A stretch of DNA of 64,000 nt, taken from contig JPOM01000001.1 in NCBI GenBank assembly GCA_000733915.1, positions 1,550,001-1,614,000 on the forward strand. The letters are read 5' to 3'. The translations under genes and the position numbers were made by a program. The notes under the pieces are model-generated. The model was not told the origin of the DNA. It did no database searches and was given only the letters and a program-made list of their open reading frames with translations. Shown piece after piece: positions 37,998 to 49,600 of this stretch (position 1 is the stretch's first letter; each line of letters opens with the position of its first letter). The DNA comes from Caulobacteraceae bacterium PMMR1 (GTDB lineage: Bacteria; Pseudomonadota; Alphaproteobacteria; Caulobacterales; Caulobacteraceae).

Positions 37998-38710
37998 AGA
38001 TACGTCAGCTCTGACTTTCCCCGTCTGTAGCGCAGGAACGGGATCGGCCGCTCCGGTTCAGCTAGGCGCGCCTCAAGGCCGCCCAGCACGAAGCGCGTCA
38101 CGTTGGGCAGGTCGAGCTCCAGCGCCCGGCTGAGGGGCGTCCAGGCGATCTCGTCCAGCTCGCCGCAGTCGGCCAGCCGCTCCTGGCGCGTGAGGGCGCT
38201 CGCCTCGGCCATGAAGAAGCGGGCGTCGAAGCGCTTGGGCCGGTAGGGCGGCGTGATCGCCCGGGCCACGAAGCTCAGCGCCGCCAGGTCCGCAGCCGCG
38301 CCCTGCGCCAGGAAGGGCGCCCAGGGACCGGTCCGCGGCGCGACCTGCGCAGGCTTGGCCAGCAGCAGGCCCGCCTCCTCGAAGGTTTCGCGCACCGCCG
38401 CCAGAGCCAGCGCCCGGGCCCGCGCCGGCGGGGCGGTCAGGGCGAGCTTGGCGGCCACCTCGGGCCGGAGCTCGCTGGCGGCCGGCGCGCGGAAGTCGGC
38501 GCGATCGATCCGCCCGCCTGGGAAGACCCACTTGCCGGGCATGAAGTCGTGACCTCCGTGGCGGCGACCCATCAGGACGTCGGGCTCGCCGCCCCTACCC
38601 TGGCGCACCAGGATCAGGGTCGCCGCGTCGCGCGGCTTGGGCGCAGGCCGGTCGCTCGGGCGAAACGGCCCGTCCGCGTCCCGGTCGTAGGGACCCGCGG
38701 CCGCCGCCAT
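37994..38710 (-). CDS. Nudix hydrolase
   Basis: A 238-residue protein from the ATG at 38710. WVFPGGRID opens and AVRETFEEAGLLL closes a Nudix region, with about 40 residues inserted between Gly and the RExxEE helix, as in the NUDT19/CoA-type group. The C-terminal PIPFLRYRRGKSELTYL is unusually basic. Nudix enzymes cleave nucleoside diphosphates linked to another group; NUDT7/NUDT19-like members act on CoA derivatives. It converges with the lipoprotein gene by 4 bases and is 5 bases after frmA on the same strand. Confidence 0.83.
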   Translation of the reverse strand: MAAAAGPYDRDADGPFRPSDRPAPKPRDAATLILVRQGRGGEPDVLMGRRHGGHDFMPGKWVFPGGRIDRADFRAPAASELRPEVAAKLALTAPPARARALALAAVRETFEEAGLLLAKPAQVAPRTGPWAPFLAQGAAADLAALSFVARAITPPYRPKRFDARFFMAEASALTRQERLADCGELDEIAWTPLSRALELDLPNVTRFVLGGLEARLAEPERPIPFLRYRRGKSELTYL

Positions 38711-38715
38711 GCCGC

Positions 38716-39825
<1,110 letters not shown>

Positions 39826-39860
39826 CGGCGCAGGACTCCGGCGGTTGCAGCCTCCGCGGT

Positions 39861-40322
39861 CTAACGCGCAGCCCGAAGCCGGTCGAGCGCCCCCTGCAGG
39901 ATGTAGGCGGCGGCGGCGCGGTCCACGACCTCCGCGCGCTTGGCCCGGCTGAGGTCGGCCTCTTCGATCAGCATGCGGTTCACCGCCACGGTCGAAAGCC
40001 GTTCGTCCCAGAAGGCGATGGGCAGTTCGGGCCGCAGACGCTGGAGGTTGCGGGCGAAGGCGCGGTTGGACTGGCAGCGCGCACCCTCGCTGCCATCCAT
40101 GTTGCGAGGCAGGCCGATGATTAATCCTGAACCTAAACGATAATCGTATTCTCGAAACAGTTCCGCTGCTTCATCGCTGAACTTCTTCCGTTGTATCAGG
40201 AGCAAGGGGCTCGCGATCAGCCGGGTTACGTCGGACACCGCCACCCCGATCGTCTTCTCGCCGAGATCCAGGCCGAAGAGCGCGCCCGCGCGGGGCAGCT
40301 CCAGCAGGTCGACGACGGCCAT
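39861..40322 (-). CDS. ruvX: Holliday junction resolvase-like pre-16S rRNA nuclease RuvX/YqgF
   Basis: A 153-residue RNase H-fold protein. ALFGLDLGEKTIGVAVSD has the first catalytic Asp, LIIGLPRNMDGSEGARC the next conserved segment, and FWDERLSTVAVNRMLIEE the second; AEVVDRAAAAYILQGALD holds the last Asp. YqgF trims the 5' end of pre-16S rRNA in E. coli and can act on Holliday junctions. Its ATG overlaps the TGA of the SDR gene upstream (TGATG), showing translational coupling. Confidence 0.92.
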   Translation of the reverse strand: MAVVDLLELPRAGALFGLDLGEKTIGVAVSDVTRLIASPLLLIQRKKFSDEAAELFREYDYRLGSGLIIGLPRNMDGSEGARCQSNRAFARNLQRLRPELPIAFWDERLSTVAVNRMLIEEADLSRAKRAEVVDRAAAAYILQGALDRLRAAR

Positions 40323-41065
40323 CAGGCGGCGCGGGCCTCGGCCCAGGCGCGCAGGCGGACCGTCTCCTGCGGCGGCTCGCGGTCGGGGCGTACGAGCTCC
40401 AGCAGCAGGGGCGCGACGGCCTCGGGCGGCGGCAGGGTCTCGGGGTCCTCGCCCGGGAAGGCGGTCGCGCGCATGCGGGTGCGCATGGGGCCCGGGTCGA
40501 GCAGGACGCAGCGCACGCGGGTGTGCTCGACCTCGTCGGCATAGACCCGCACCAGCGCCTCCATGCCGGCCTTGCTGGCGGCGTAGGGCCCCCAGAAGGC
40601 GCAGGGTTCGCTGGCGAGGCGGCTGGTGAGGAAGACGGCGCGGCCGGCTTCGGCGGTGCGGAGCAGCGGGTCGAAAGCGCGGATCAGGCGGTAGGCCGCG
40701 CTCATGTTCACCGCTAGGGCCCGGTCCCAGGTGCGAGGCTCCAGCTGCGCCACCGGCGTGACGAGGCCGAGGTCCCCCGCCGCATGCACTAAGATGTCGA
40801 GCCGGCCCCAGCGCCGGAAGACCTCGCCCCCCAGAACGTCGATGTCGCCGCCCTCGCGCACGTCCAAGGGGACGAGCGTGGCCCCCTGCCCGCTCGCCTG
40901 GCGGATCTCGTCGTCCAGCTCCTCCAGCGCGCCCTGGGTGCGGGCGCAGGCGATCACATGCGCGCCGGCGGCCGCCAGGGCCAGGGCGCTGGCCCGGCCG
41001 ATACCCCGCGAGGCGCCGGTGACCAGTGCGATGCGGCCGGTGAGCGGGGGGTCGGCTTGCGTCAT
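40322..41065 (-). CDS. Short-chain dehydrogenase/reductase
   Basis: A 247-residue classical SDR. TGASRGIGRASALALAAAG is the cofactor loop, ending in an Arg-containing turn (IACARTQGALEELD) that suggests NADP; HAAGDLG corresponds to NNAG, FLTSRLASEPCAFWGPYAASK supplies Ser, Tyr and Lys of the catalytic site. It is translationally coupled to ruvX and lies 29 bases from the carboxylase gene on the same strand. The substrate is unknown. Confidence 0.88.
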   Translation of the reverse strand: MTQADPPLTGRIALVTGASRGIGRASALALAAAGAHVIACARTQGALEELDDEIRQASGQGATLVPLDVREGGDIDVLGGEVFRRWGRLDILVHAAGDLGLVTPVAQLEPRTWDRALAVNMSAAYRLIRAFDPLLRTAEAGRAVFLTSRLASEPCAFWGPYAASKAGMEALVRVYADEVEHTRVRCVLLDPGPMRTRMRATAFPGEDPETLPPPEAVAPLLLELVRPDREPPQETVRLRAWAEARAA

Positions 41066-41094
41066 CGCCGCCCTCTAGCCGACCCCGCCGGGCT

Positions 41095-44000
41095 TCACCA
41101 GACGTCCACCGTGCGCTTGCGGCGCTCGCGTACGGGCCGGGGCGGCAGCGACTTCAGCCCCCGCAGGATCCAGCCCCGGGTGTCGGCGGGGTCGATCACC
41201 GCATCGATCTCAAAGACCGCCGCCATGCTCTCGGCCCGCCCCTGGGCGTACATGCGCGCGACCCGCTCTTCGAAGGCGGCCTGGCGGGCGATCGGATCGG
41301 CGATGGCCTCGAGCTCGCGGCGGTAGCCCAGCCGCACGGCGCCCTCCAGCCCCATGCCGCCGAACTCGCCCGTGGGCCAGCTCGCCACGAAGAAGGGCGC
41401 GTGGAAGCCGCCGCCCGCCATGGCCTGAGCGCCCAGGCCGTAGCCCTTGCGCAGCACCACCGTGAAGACGGGCACGCTGAGGCTCGCGCCGGCGATGAAC
41501 AGGCTGCAGGCGCGCCGCACCTGGGCCCGCCGCTCCTCCTCCGGCCCGACCATGAAGCCGGGCGTGTCGCACAGGCTGACCACCGGAAGGTCGAAGGCGT
41601 CGCAAAGCTTCAGGAAGCGGGCGGCCTTCTCCGCGGCGGGGGCGTCGATGGCCCCGCCGAGGTGGCCGGGGTTGTTGGCGATGACGCCGAGAGGCCGGCC
41701 CTCGATCCTGGCGAGGGCGGTCAGGATGCCGACGCCATAGGCCGCGCGCAGCTCCAGCACCGAGTCGTTATCGAAGAGGTCCTGCAGCACCCGGCGCACG
41801 TCATAGGCGCGCAGGCGGTTCTCAGGCACCGCGATCCTGAGCCGGCGCGGGTCGGGCGCGGTCCAGGACTTCAGCGGCCCCTGGAAATAGGCGAGGTAGC
41901 GCCGCGCGAGCGCGATCGAGTGGGCGTCGTCCTCGGCGATCAGGTCGACCACGCCTGCAGGCGCGAGATCGGCGATGGGGCCGATGTCCTCGGGGGCGAA
42001 GACGCCCAGGCCGCCGCCCTCGATCATCGCCGGCCCGCCCATGCCGAGATTGGCGTCCCGCGTCGCGATGACCACGTCCGAACAGCCTAGGATCGCCGCA
42101 TTGCCCGCGAAGCAGCGACCGCCCGTCACGCCCACCCGGGGCACGAGCCCCGACAGCGCCGCCCACGCCCGGAAGCTCGGCGTGTCCAGGCCCGCGACCT
42201 GCGCCACGTCAGTGTCGCCGGGCCGCCCGCCCCCGCCCTCGGCCAGGAACACGACCGGCAGCCGCCACTGCTCGGCCAGGGCGAAGAGCCGGTCCTTCTT
42301 GCGGTGGTTCTGATAGCCCTGCGTCCCCGCAAAGACAGTGAAATCGTAGGCGAAGCCCATGCAGCGGGCCCGGTCCTCGTCGAAGGCCTCGCCGTTCACC
42401 GCGCCTATGCCGCAGACCAGGCCGTCGGCCGGGCTCATGGCTGCAAGCTCCTCCGGCGAGCGGCGGCGGCGCTGGGCGGCCAGCGCAAAGGCGCCGTACT
42501 CGATGAACGAGCCTGGGTCGAAAAGGGCGTCCAGGTTCTCCCGGGCGGTACGTCGATTGCGCTCGCGGCGGCGGGCGACGGCCTCGGGGCGGCCCTCGTC
42601 GCGGACGGAGCGCCACCGGTCGTGCACGGCCTGCAGGTCCGGGCGGAGGGCGTCGAGGTCCAGGGGCGTGTCAAGGGCATCGGCGCACTGTCCCTCGGCC
42701 GAGGGTTCGAGCAGCGCCAGCGGCGCGCCTTCGGCCACGACCTGCCCCGGGCCGGCGAGAAGCGAGACGACCACTCCGCCGCCCGGCGCAGGCACGAGGT
42801 GCTCCATCTTCATGGCGTCCAGTATGGCGACCGTCTGGCCCGGGCGGACGCGGTCGCCGGGCGCGACCTCGAAGCTGACGACCTTGCCGGCCATCGGCGC
42901 ACGGGCCGCCACCCGCCCCGGGGGGACCTGAACGACGGGCGAAGCCTCCACCGCCGGGTCGGACGCCGACGCCTGCGCGAGCGCACCCAGATGCGCCTCG
43001 ATCCAGCCGGTCGACAGAGCGCAGCCCTCGATCTCCGGCCGGTCGAGCAGGGCGGTCAGCAGGGGCAGGTTGCTCCCGCAGCCCAGGATCCGGGTCTCGG
43101 CCAGGGCGGCGCGGGCGCGACGGAGAACGCCCGTCCAGTCGGCCGCTGAGACCACGATCTTGGCCAGCAACGGGTCGAAGGTCGGGTCCACGAGGTCGCC
43201 GGCCTGCACGCCGGTGTCGACCCGCACCCCCGGCCCGCCGGGCAGGTCGAGCCGCGTCAGGCGTCCGGCCGCCGCCTTGAAGGCGCCCTCCGCCGACAGG
43301 GTCTCGGCCAGGACGCGCAGCTGCAAGGCCGCGCCGGTCGGCTCGGGCGGGGGCTCAAGCCCCGCCTCAGCCAGGCTCCAGCCCTGGGCTAGCCGCAGCT
43401 GGGCCGCCACGAAGTCGAGGCCCGTGATCGCCTCTGTGACGGTGTGCTCGACCTGCAGCCGCGGATTCGCCTCGATGAAGAAGACCTGACCAGACGCGAG
43501 GTCCAGCAGGAACTCTACGGTGCAGAGCCCGCGGTAACGCACGTGATTGCAAAGGTTTTCCGCCCAGCTTCGAACACGCTGCCTCAGCTCGGGCGCGAGC
43601 TGCGGCGCGGGCGCGACCTCGACCAGCTTCTGGTTGCGCCGCTGCAAGGAGCAGTCCCGGTCGCCCAGCGCGATGCAGGCGGCGCCGTCGCCGGCCACCT
43701 GCACCTCGATGTGCCGCGCCTGTTCGAGATAGCGCTCCACATAGACCGCGCCCGAGCCGAAGGCGGCCTTGGCTTCCGCTGCGCAGAGGGCCACGGTGTC
43801 GGGCAGGTCGGCCGTGCTCCGCACGACCCGCAGGCCGCGACCGCCCCCGCCCGCGACGGCCTTGACCATGACCGCGCCGCCTGGCGGGAGGCTGGCGATG
43901 AGGGCGCCGGCGTCTTCCGCGCCCGCCCCCTCCAGCACCGGGATGGCGAGGTCCGCCGCAAGCGCCCGCGCCTCAGCCTTGTTCCCCAGCAGCGCCAGGG

Positions 44001-44373
44001 CCTTAGGCGAGGGGCCGATGAAGCTCAGCCCCGCCTCGGCGCAGGCCCGCGCGAACCCCGCGTCCTCGCTGAGGAAGCCATAGCCGGGGTGCACCGCCTG
44101 CGCCCCGCCCTCGCGGGCGGCGGCGAGGAGCGCCTGCGGGTCGAGATAGGCCTGAACGCCCCGGCCGGGCAGGACTAGGGCCGCATCGGCGATCCGCACG
44201 TGCAGGCTGTCCGCGTCCTCGGGCGCGAAGACCGCGAGGCTGCGCAGACCCTGCGCACGCAGGGTGCGGGCGATGCGCACGGCGATCTCGCCTCGGTTGG
44301 CGATCAGAACCGTTCCGAACGCCCGCCGCCCCTGATCCGACTCCTGACCCGACCCCTGTCCCGGCTTCGCCAT
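41095..44373 (-). CDS. Single-chain biotin-dependent acyl-CoA carboxylase (BC-BCCP-CT fusion)
   Basis: A 1,092-residue polypeptide that carries a whole carboxylase. Biotin carboxylase comes first (about residues 18-470): FGTVLIANRGEIAVRIARTL, VMVKAVAGGGGRGLRVV, FIEANPRLQVEHTVTE. A biotinyl domain follows with ILDAMKMEHLVPAPGG, the biotin-accepting Lys near residue 520. The rest is a carboxyltransferase with fused N and C halves: FVFAGTQGYQN-type segment (FTVFAGTQGYQNHRKKDRLF), RPLGVIANNPGHLGGAIDAP, DTPGFMVGPEEE and FHAPFFVASWPTGEFGGMG. The layout and size match the homohexameric long-chain acyl-CoA carboxylases described from mycobacteria; acyl specificity is not readable. Confidence 0.88.
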   Translation of the reverse strand: MAKPGQGSGQESDQGRRAFGTVLIANRGEIAVRIARTLRAQGLRSLAVFAPEDADSLHVRIADAALVLPGRGVQAYLDPQALLAAAREGGAQAVHPGYGFLSEDAGFARACAEAGLSFIGPSPKALALLGNKAEARALAADLAIPVLEGAGAEDAGALIASLPPGGAVMVKAVAGGGGRGLRVVRSTADLPDTVALCAAEAKAAFGSGAVYVERYLEQARHIEVQVAGDGAACIALGDRDCSLQRRNQKLVEVAPAPQLAPELRQRVRSWAENLCNHVRYRGLCTVEFLLDLASGQVFFIEANPRLQVEHTVTEAITGLDFVAAQLRLAQGWSLAEAGLEPPPEPTGAALQLRVLAETLSAEGAFKAAAGRLTRLDLPGGPGVRVDTGVQAGDLVDPTFDPLLAKIVVSAADWTGVLRRARAALAETRILGCGSNLPLLTALLDRPEIEGCALSTGWIEAHLGALAQASASDPAVEASPVVQVPPGRVAARAPMAGKVVSFEVAPGDRVRPGQTVAILDAMKMEHLVPAPGGGVVVSLLAGPGQVVAEGAPLALLEPSAEGQCADALDTPLDLDALRPDLQAVHDRWRSVRDEGRPEAVARRRERNRRTARENLDALFDPGSFIEYGAFALAAQRRRRSPEELAAMSPADGLVCGIGAVNGEAFDEDRARCMGFAYDFTVFAGTQGYQNHRKKDRLFALAEQWRLPVVFLAEGGGGRPGDTDVAQVAGLDTPSFRAWAALSGLVPRVGVTGGRCFAGNAAILGCSDVVIATRDANLGMGGPAMIEGGGLGVFAPEDIGPIADLAPAGVVDLIAEDDAHSIALARRYLAYFQGPLKSWTAPDPRRLRIAVPENRLRAYDVRRVLQDLFDNDSVLELRAAYGVGILTALARIEGRPLGVIANNPGHLGGAIDAPAAEKAARFLKLCDAFDLPVVSLCDTPGFMVGPEEERRAQVRRACSLFIAGASLSVPVFTVVLRKGYGLGAQAMAGGGFHAPFFVASWPTGEFGGMGLEGAVRLGYRRELEAIADPIARQAAFEERVARMYAQGRAESMAAVFEIDAVIDPADTRGWILRGLKSLPPRPVRERRKRTVDVW

Positions 44374-44456
44374 TCGCGCTCCCTGCTCGCGCCGCCCCCC
44401 GCGGCGGTTCGCCGAGCCGATATCGTAGCGGCCCTGCTTGACTCCCGCCCCGTTGA

Positions 44457-44471
44457 GAACATAACAGGAAC
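44457..44471 (+). promoter_or_regulatory. LexA (SOS) box GAAC-N7-GAAC upstream of imuA
   Basis: GAACATAACAGGAAC is an exact match to the direct-repeat LexA site known from alphaproteobacteria (GTTC-N7-GTTC on the other strand). It ends directly at the ATG at 44472, which leaves no room for a ribosome binding site and argues that translation starts downstream, at the ATG at 44502. It lies in the 98-bp gap between the divergent carboxylase and imuA starts. Confidence 0.85.
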
Positions 44472-44501
44472 ATGCGCGCAGTCAGCGGCCCTATCCCGAA
44501 C

Positions 44502-45203
44502 ATGGAGACGCCGTCGGCCGTGCGAAGGCAAGCCCTGGATTCGGGGCCGGTGGACGCCGCCCTGGGCGGGGGGCTGCCGCTCGGGCGCTGGCACGAGATC
44601 GGCTCGGAGCCGGAGTTCGCGGCCTGCGGCACGGCCTTCGCTGCAAGGATAGCGGCGGCGGCAGGGTCGGAGGGGGCGATCGTCTGGGTGCTCAGGCGGC
44701 CGGACCTCTACGCCCCGGGTCTGGCGGGACTGGGACTGGACCCCGCCCGGCTGACGCTGGCGCGGGCGCGGGACGAGGCCCAGGCCGCCGCCGCTTTCGA
44801 AGACGCGCTCGCCGCGGAGGGCGTGGCCTGCGCGGTGCTGGAGCTGGACGGGCTGCAGCTGGTCTCCGGGCGGCGCTGGCAGCTGGCCTGCGAGCGCCGC
44901 GGCTCCACGGGGCTGGTGGTGCGCCGCCGGCCCTTCGGCGCCCAGGCCGGCCGCAGCCAGGGCAAGACGCTCTCGGTGGCGACCACCCGCTGGCGCGTGG
45001 CGGCGGCCCCCAGCCTGGCCGCGGACGGCGCGCCGGGCCTGGGTCCGGAGCGGTGGAGCGTGACGCTGGAGCGGAGCCGAGGCGGGCGAACGGGGAGTTG
45101 GGTTCTGGAGGCGCAGAATGGCGCGGTTCCTTTCCGTATGGCTGCCGAGCTGGGCCTTGACGCGCTGGCGACGGAGCCGGCGTCTCGCCGCCTTGCCGGC
45201 TGA
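44502..45203 (+). CDS. imuA: Mutagenesis protein ImuA
   Basis: A RecA-like, ATPase-fold protein that starts the damage-inducible mutagenesis cassette. ALDSGPVDAALGGGLPLGRWHEI is the typical ImuA N-terminus (hydrophobic-Gly-Gly-Gly-Leu-Pro), VWVLRRPDLYAPGLAGLGLDPARL a RecA-core strand-helix, RRWQLACERRGSTGLVVRRRP the next. The ATG at 44472 would add ten residues but touches the SOS box, so I choose 44502. imuB begins inside the 3' end of this gene (86-base overlap). Confidence 0.86.
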   Translation: METPSAVRRQALDSGPVDAALGGGLPLGRWHEIGSEPEFAACGTAFAARIAAAAGSEGAIVWVLRRPDLYAPGLAGLGLDPARLTLARARDEAQAAAAFEDALAAEGVACAVLELDGLQLVSGRRWQLACERRGSTGLVVRRRPFGAQAGRSQGKTLSVATTRWRVAAAPSLAADGAPGLGPERWSVTLERSRGGRTGSWVLEAQNGAVPFRMAAELGLDALATEPASRRLAG

Positions 45204-46643
45204 CGCCTTCGCCCTGGCCACGACCGGCGAGCGGGGACGACGGCTGACGGCGGTCTCCCCCGGCGCGGCGGCGCAGGGCGTGTTCGAGGACCAGGCGCTG
45301 GCGGACGCCCTGGCGCTCGCGCCCGACCTGCGGGTGGAGGAGGCCGAGCCCGAGGCCGACCTCGCCGCCCTGCAGGGCCTCGCGGAGTGGATGGTGCGCT
45401 TCAGCCCCGCGGCGGCCGCCGACCCGCCGAACGGGCTGATGCTGGACGTCAGCGGCTGCGCGGGGCTGTGGCAGGGGGAGCCGGCGCTGCTGAGCGCGCT
45501 CTTGGACCGCCTGCAGGCGGACGGCGTCCAGGCGCGCGGCGCGATTGCGGACACGGCGGGGGCGGCCTGGGCGCTCGGCCGCTTCGCCCCCGACCGGACC
45601 GTGGCGCCTGCGGGCGGCGCGCGCGCCCTGCTGGAGCCCCTGCCGGTGGAGGCGCTGCGGCTGGAGCCCGCAACCGCGGCGGGTCTGCGCCGCATGGGCC
45701 TGGGGACCGTGGCCGCGTTGCTCAAGATCCCGCGCGAGGCGCTGCGCCGGCGCTTCGGGGCCTCAGCCGTCCTCCGCCTGGCCCAGGCGCTGGGCGAGGC
45801 GGAGGAGGTCTTCGCCTGGCGGCGTCCGCCCACGCCCTGGCTGGACCGCCTGGCCTTCCTGGACCCGGTGAGCGCGCCGGAGGACGTGGCGCGCGTCGCC
45901 CGCGACCTCTGCGCCCTGATTGGCGCCCGGCTGGAGCGGGCGGGCCAGGGGGCGCGGCGCTTCGAGCTCAGCTTCCACCGCGTCGACGGCGCCGCCCCCG
46001 GCGTGCGGGTCGGCGCGGCCCGGCCGCTCCGGGACGCGGAGACCCTGTTCCGCCTTGTCCGGGGCAAGCTCGAGACCGTCGATCCGGGCTTCGGCATCGA
46101 AAGCGCCTGCATCTTCGCTGACCGGGTGGAGCCGGTCGCCCCCCGTCAGGCGCGGCTCGACCGCGCCTCGGAGGCGGCCGCGAGCGAGGGCTTGGCGGCT
46201 TTGGTGGATCGCCTGTCCAACCGGCTGGGCGAGGGCGCGGTCTGGCGGCCTGAGCCGCGGGAGAGCTGGACGCCCGAGCGGGCGGTGGCGCCCGGCTCGC
46301 CCGTCGGCCCGCCCCCTCGCCGCGCGCCTGGCCCGCGGACCGCCCGCGCCCCGTGCGCCTGTTCCGCCGGCCCGAGCCCATCGAGGCCATCGCCCCCGTG
46401 CCGGACGACCCTCCGGTGCTGTTCCGCTGGCGCGGGCGGCTGCGCCGGGTGCGCCGGGCGGAAGGGCCCGAGCGCATCGCCCAGGAGTGGTGGCGCGCTA
46501 GCGACGGCGAGACCGGCGTGGACCGCGTGCGCGACTACTATCGGGTGGAGGACGAGGCGGGGGAGAGGTTCTGGATCTATCGCCAGGGCCTGCACGGCTA
46601 TGCGCGCGAGCCCCGCTGGTGGCTGCACGGCCTGTTCGGATGA
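45118..46643 (+). CDS. imuB: ImuB, catalytically inactive Y-family polymerase-like protein (single-base frameshift)
   Basis: [20 protein letters not shown] begins with FLSVWLP in place of the catalytic-Asp segment of Y-family polymerases, as expected for the non-catalytic hub Imu[20 protein letters not shown] and [15 protein letters not shown] are the palm segments; the little-finger and C-terminal parts follow. One base is lost near 46310-46325; the restored end reads [20 protein letters not shown] and finishes [15 protein letters not shown]. ImuB bridges ImuA and DnaE2 to the beta clamp. Its stop overlaps dnaE2 as ATGA. Confidence 0.88.
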
Positions 46644-49600
46644 ACGCGCCGCTGCGCCGCTACGCCGAGCTGCAGGCGATGAGCAACTTCTCCTTCCTGG
46701 AGGGGGCCTCCCACCCCTACGAGCTGATCGAGACCGCCGAGGCGCTCGGGCTCGCCGGCATCGGCCTTGCGGACCGCAACACGGTGGCGGGGGTGGTGCG
46801 CGCCTGGACGGCCAAGCGCGACGCCAAGCTGAGCGTGCCCTATTTCGCGGGCTGCCGCCTGGTGTTCGAGGACGGCGCGCCGGAGGTGATCTGCTATCCC
46901 ACCGACCGCGCGGCCTGGGGCCGGCTGACGCGGCTCCTGACCCTGGGCAAGAGCCGGGCGGAGAAGGGGGCCTGCCGCCTGGCCTGGAGCGACCTGCTCG
47001 CCCACGCCGAAGGCCAGGCGCTGATCGTGGCGCCGCCGGCGACGCTCGAGGCGCGGCTGGAGGCGGAGTTCGAAACGCGGGTGCGCGCCCTGGCCGGCGA
47101 CTTCGGCGGCCGGACCTGGCTTGCGGCCTCGCGCCGCTACGGAGCCCGGGACGCGGTGCGGCTGCACAGGCTCGCGGCCCTGGCGGAGCGCACGGGCGCG
47201 CCCCTCGTGGCCACGGGCGACGTGCTCTACCACGCGCCGGAGCGGCGACCGCTGCAGGACGTGCTGACCTGCGTGCGCGAGAAGACGACGCTGGCCCAGG
47301 CCGGCTGGCGGCTGCAGGCCAACGCCGAGCGCCACCTGAAGTCCGCCGGCGAGATGACGCGCCTCTTCGCCCGCTGGCCTGAGGCGCTGGATCGCACCCT
47401 GGAGGTCGCGGGCGCCATCGGCTTCGACCTCGGCCAGCTCGCCTACGAATACCCTCACGAGCCCGTGCCGCCGGGGGAGACGGCCATGGGCTGGCTGACG
47501 CACCTGACCTGGCGCGGCGCGGACTGGCGCTACGAGGGCCGGACGCCCGACAAGGTGCGCCGCACGCTGGAGCTCGAGCTCGACTACATCGCCCGCAAGA
47601 ACCTGCCCCACTACTTCCTGACCGTGCACGACGTGGTCGCCTATGCGCGCGGGCTCGGCATCCTGTGCCAGGGGCGGGGCTCGGCGGCCAACAGCGCGGT
47701 CTGCTTCTGCCTCGGCATCACGGCCGTGGACCCCACCAAGCACGACGTCCTGTTCGAGCGCTTCCTGTCGGAGGACCGCGACGAGCCCCCCGACATCGAC
47801 GTCGACTTCGAGCATGAGCGCCGCGAAGAGGTGATGCAGTACGTCTACCGCCGCTATGGCCGCGAGCGGGCCGCGATCGTGGCGACGGTGATCCACTACC
47901 GCCCGCGCAGCGCCATCCGCGATGTCGGAAAGGCGCTCGGCCTGACCGCCGACGTGACCTCGCGCCTGGCCTCCACCGTCTGGGGCAGCTGGGGCGGCGA
48001 GATGCCGGAGACGCACGTCCGCCAGACCGGCTACGACCCGCAGAACCCCGAAATCGCCCGCGCCGTGGGCCTCGCCAACGCGCTGATCGGCTTTCCCCGT
48101 CACCTGTCCCAGCATGTCGGCGGCTTCATCCTGAGCGATCCGCCGCTGGTGGAGGTGACGCCCATCGGGCCCGCGGCCATGAAGGACCGCACCTTCATCG
48201 AATGGGACAAGGACGACGTCGACGCGCTCAAGCTGATGAAGGTCGACGTGCTGGCGCTCGGCATGCTGAGCTGCCTGAACCGCAGCTTCCGCCTGCTGGA
48301 GAGCGCCAAGGGCGTGCGCCTGGCCGACGTCGCTGCGGTGCCTCCCGAGCGCCCCGAGGTCTATGAGATGCTCTCGCGCGCGGACTCCGTGGGCGTCTTT
48401 CAGGTCGAGAGCCGGGCCCAGATGGCGATGCTGCCGCGCCTGCGCCCGAAGGAGTTCTACGACCTCGTCATCGAGGTGGCGATCGTGCGCCCTGGGCCCA
48501 TCCAGGGCGACATGGTGCACCCCTATCTGAAGCGCCGCGAAGGCAAGGAGCGGGTCGTCTTCCCCTCGCCCGCCCCTGAGCACGGGCCGCCAGACGAGTT
48601 GCACCAGGTGCTCGGCCGCACCAAGGGCGTGCCCCTGTTCCAGGAACAGGCGATGCGGCTGGCCATTGTGGCCGCCAAGTTCACCCCCGCCGAGGCCAAC
48701 GGGCTGCGCAAGGCCATGGCGACCTTCAAGCGCGTCGGCGGCCTGGAGAAGTACCGCGAGAAGTTCGTCGCCGGCATGGTCGGACGCGGTTACGACGCCG
48801 AGTTCGCCGCCCGCTGCTACAAGCAGATCGAGGGCTTCGGCTCCTACGGGTTTCCGGAAAGCCACGCCGCCAGCTTCGCCAACCTGGTCTACGCCTCCGC
48901 CTGGGTGAAGTGCTTCCACCCCGACGTGTTCTGCGCCGCCATCCTGAACAGCCTGCCGATGGGCTTCTACCAGCCCGCCCAGCTGGTGCGCGACGCCCGC
49001 GAGCACGGGGTCGAGGTGCGCCCGGCGGATGTGCGCACGAGCGCGTGGGACTGCACGCTGGAGCCCGCCGAGGGCCCCTGGATGGCGGTGCGGCTGGGGC
49101 TGCGGATGGTGCGGGGGCTGAGGCAGGCGGACGGGGCTCGGCTGGTGGCCCTGCGCACGGCCGGCGCCCGCACGGCGGAGGATTTCTTGGCGGGGGGCGT
49201 AAGCCGGCAGGGGCTGGAGCTCCTGGCCGAGGCGGACGCCCTGGCCGGCCTGACGACTGCGCCCGCCGCCCCCGCCCTGCCGCGCCGGGCCGCGCTTTGG
49301 GCCGTGAAGGGGCTGGACGCCGCGCCGCCCCCGCCTCTGCTGGCCCTCGCCGGATCGCGGGCCGAGACCGCCCCCGACCTCCCCGCCCTGCCCCTGCCCG
49401 GCGAGGTGGCGGAGGACTACCGGATGCTGCAGCTGTCGCTTCGCGCCCATCCGGTCTCGTTCTTCCGCGAGGCTCTGGCCCGGCGCGGCGCCATCACCTG
49501 CGGCGCTCTGGCCCGCCAGGGACGCGATCGTCGCCCGGCCAAGATCGGCGGCCTGGTGCTGATTCGCCAGCGCCCGGGCACCGCCAAGGGCGTCACGTTC

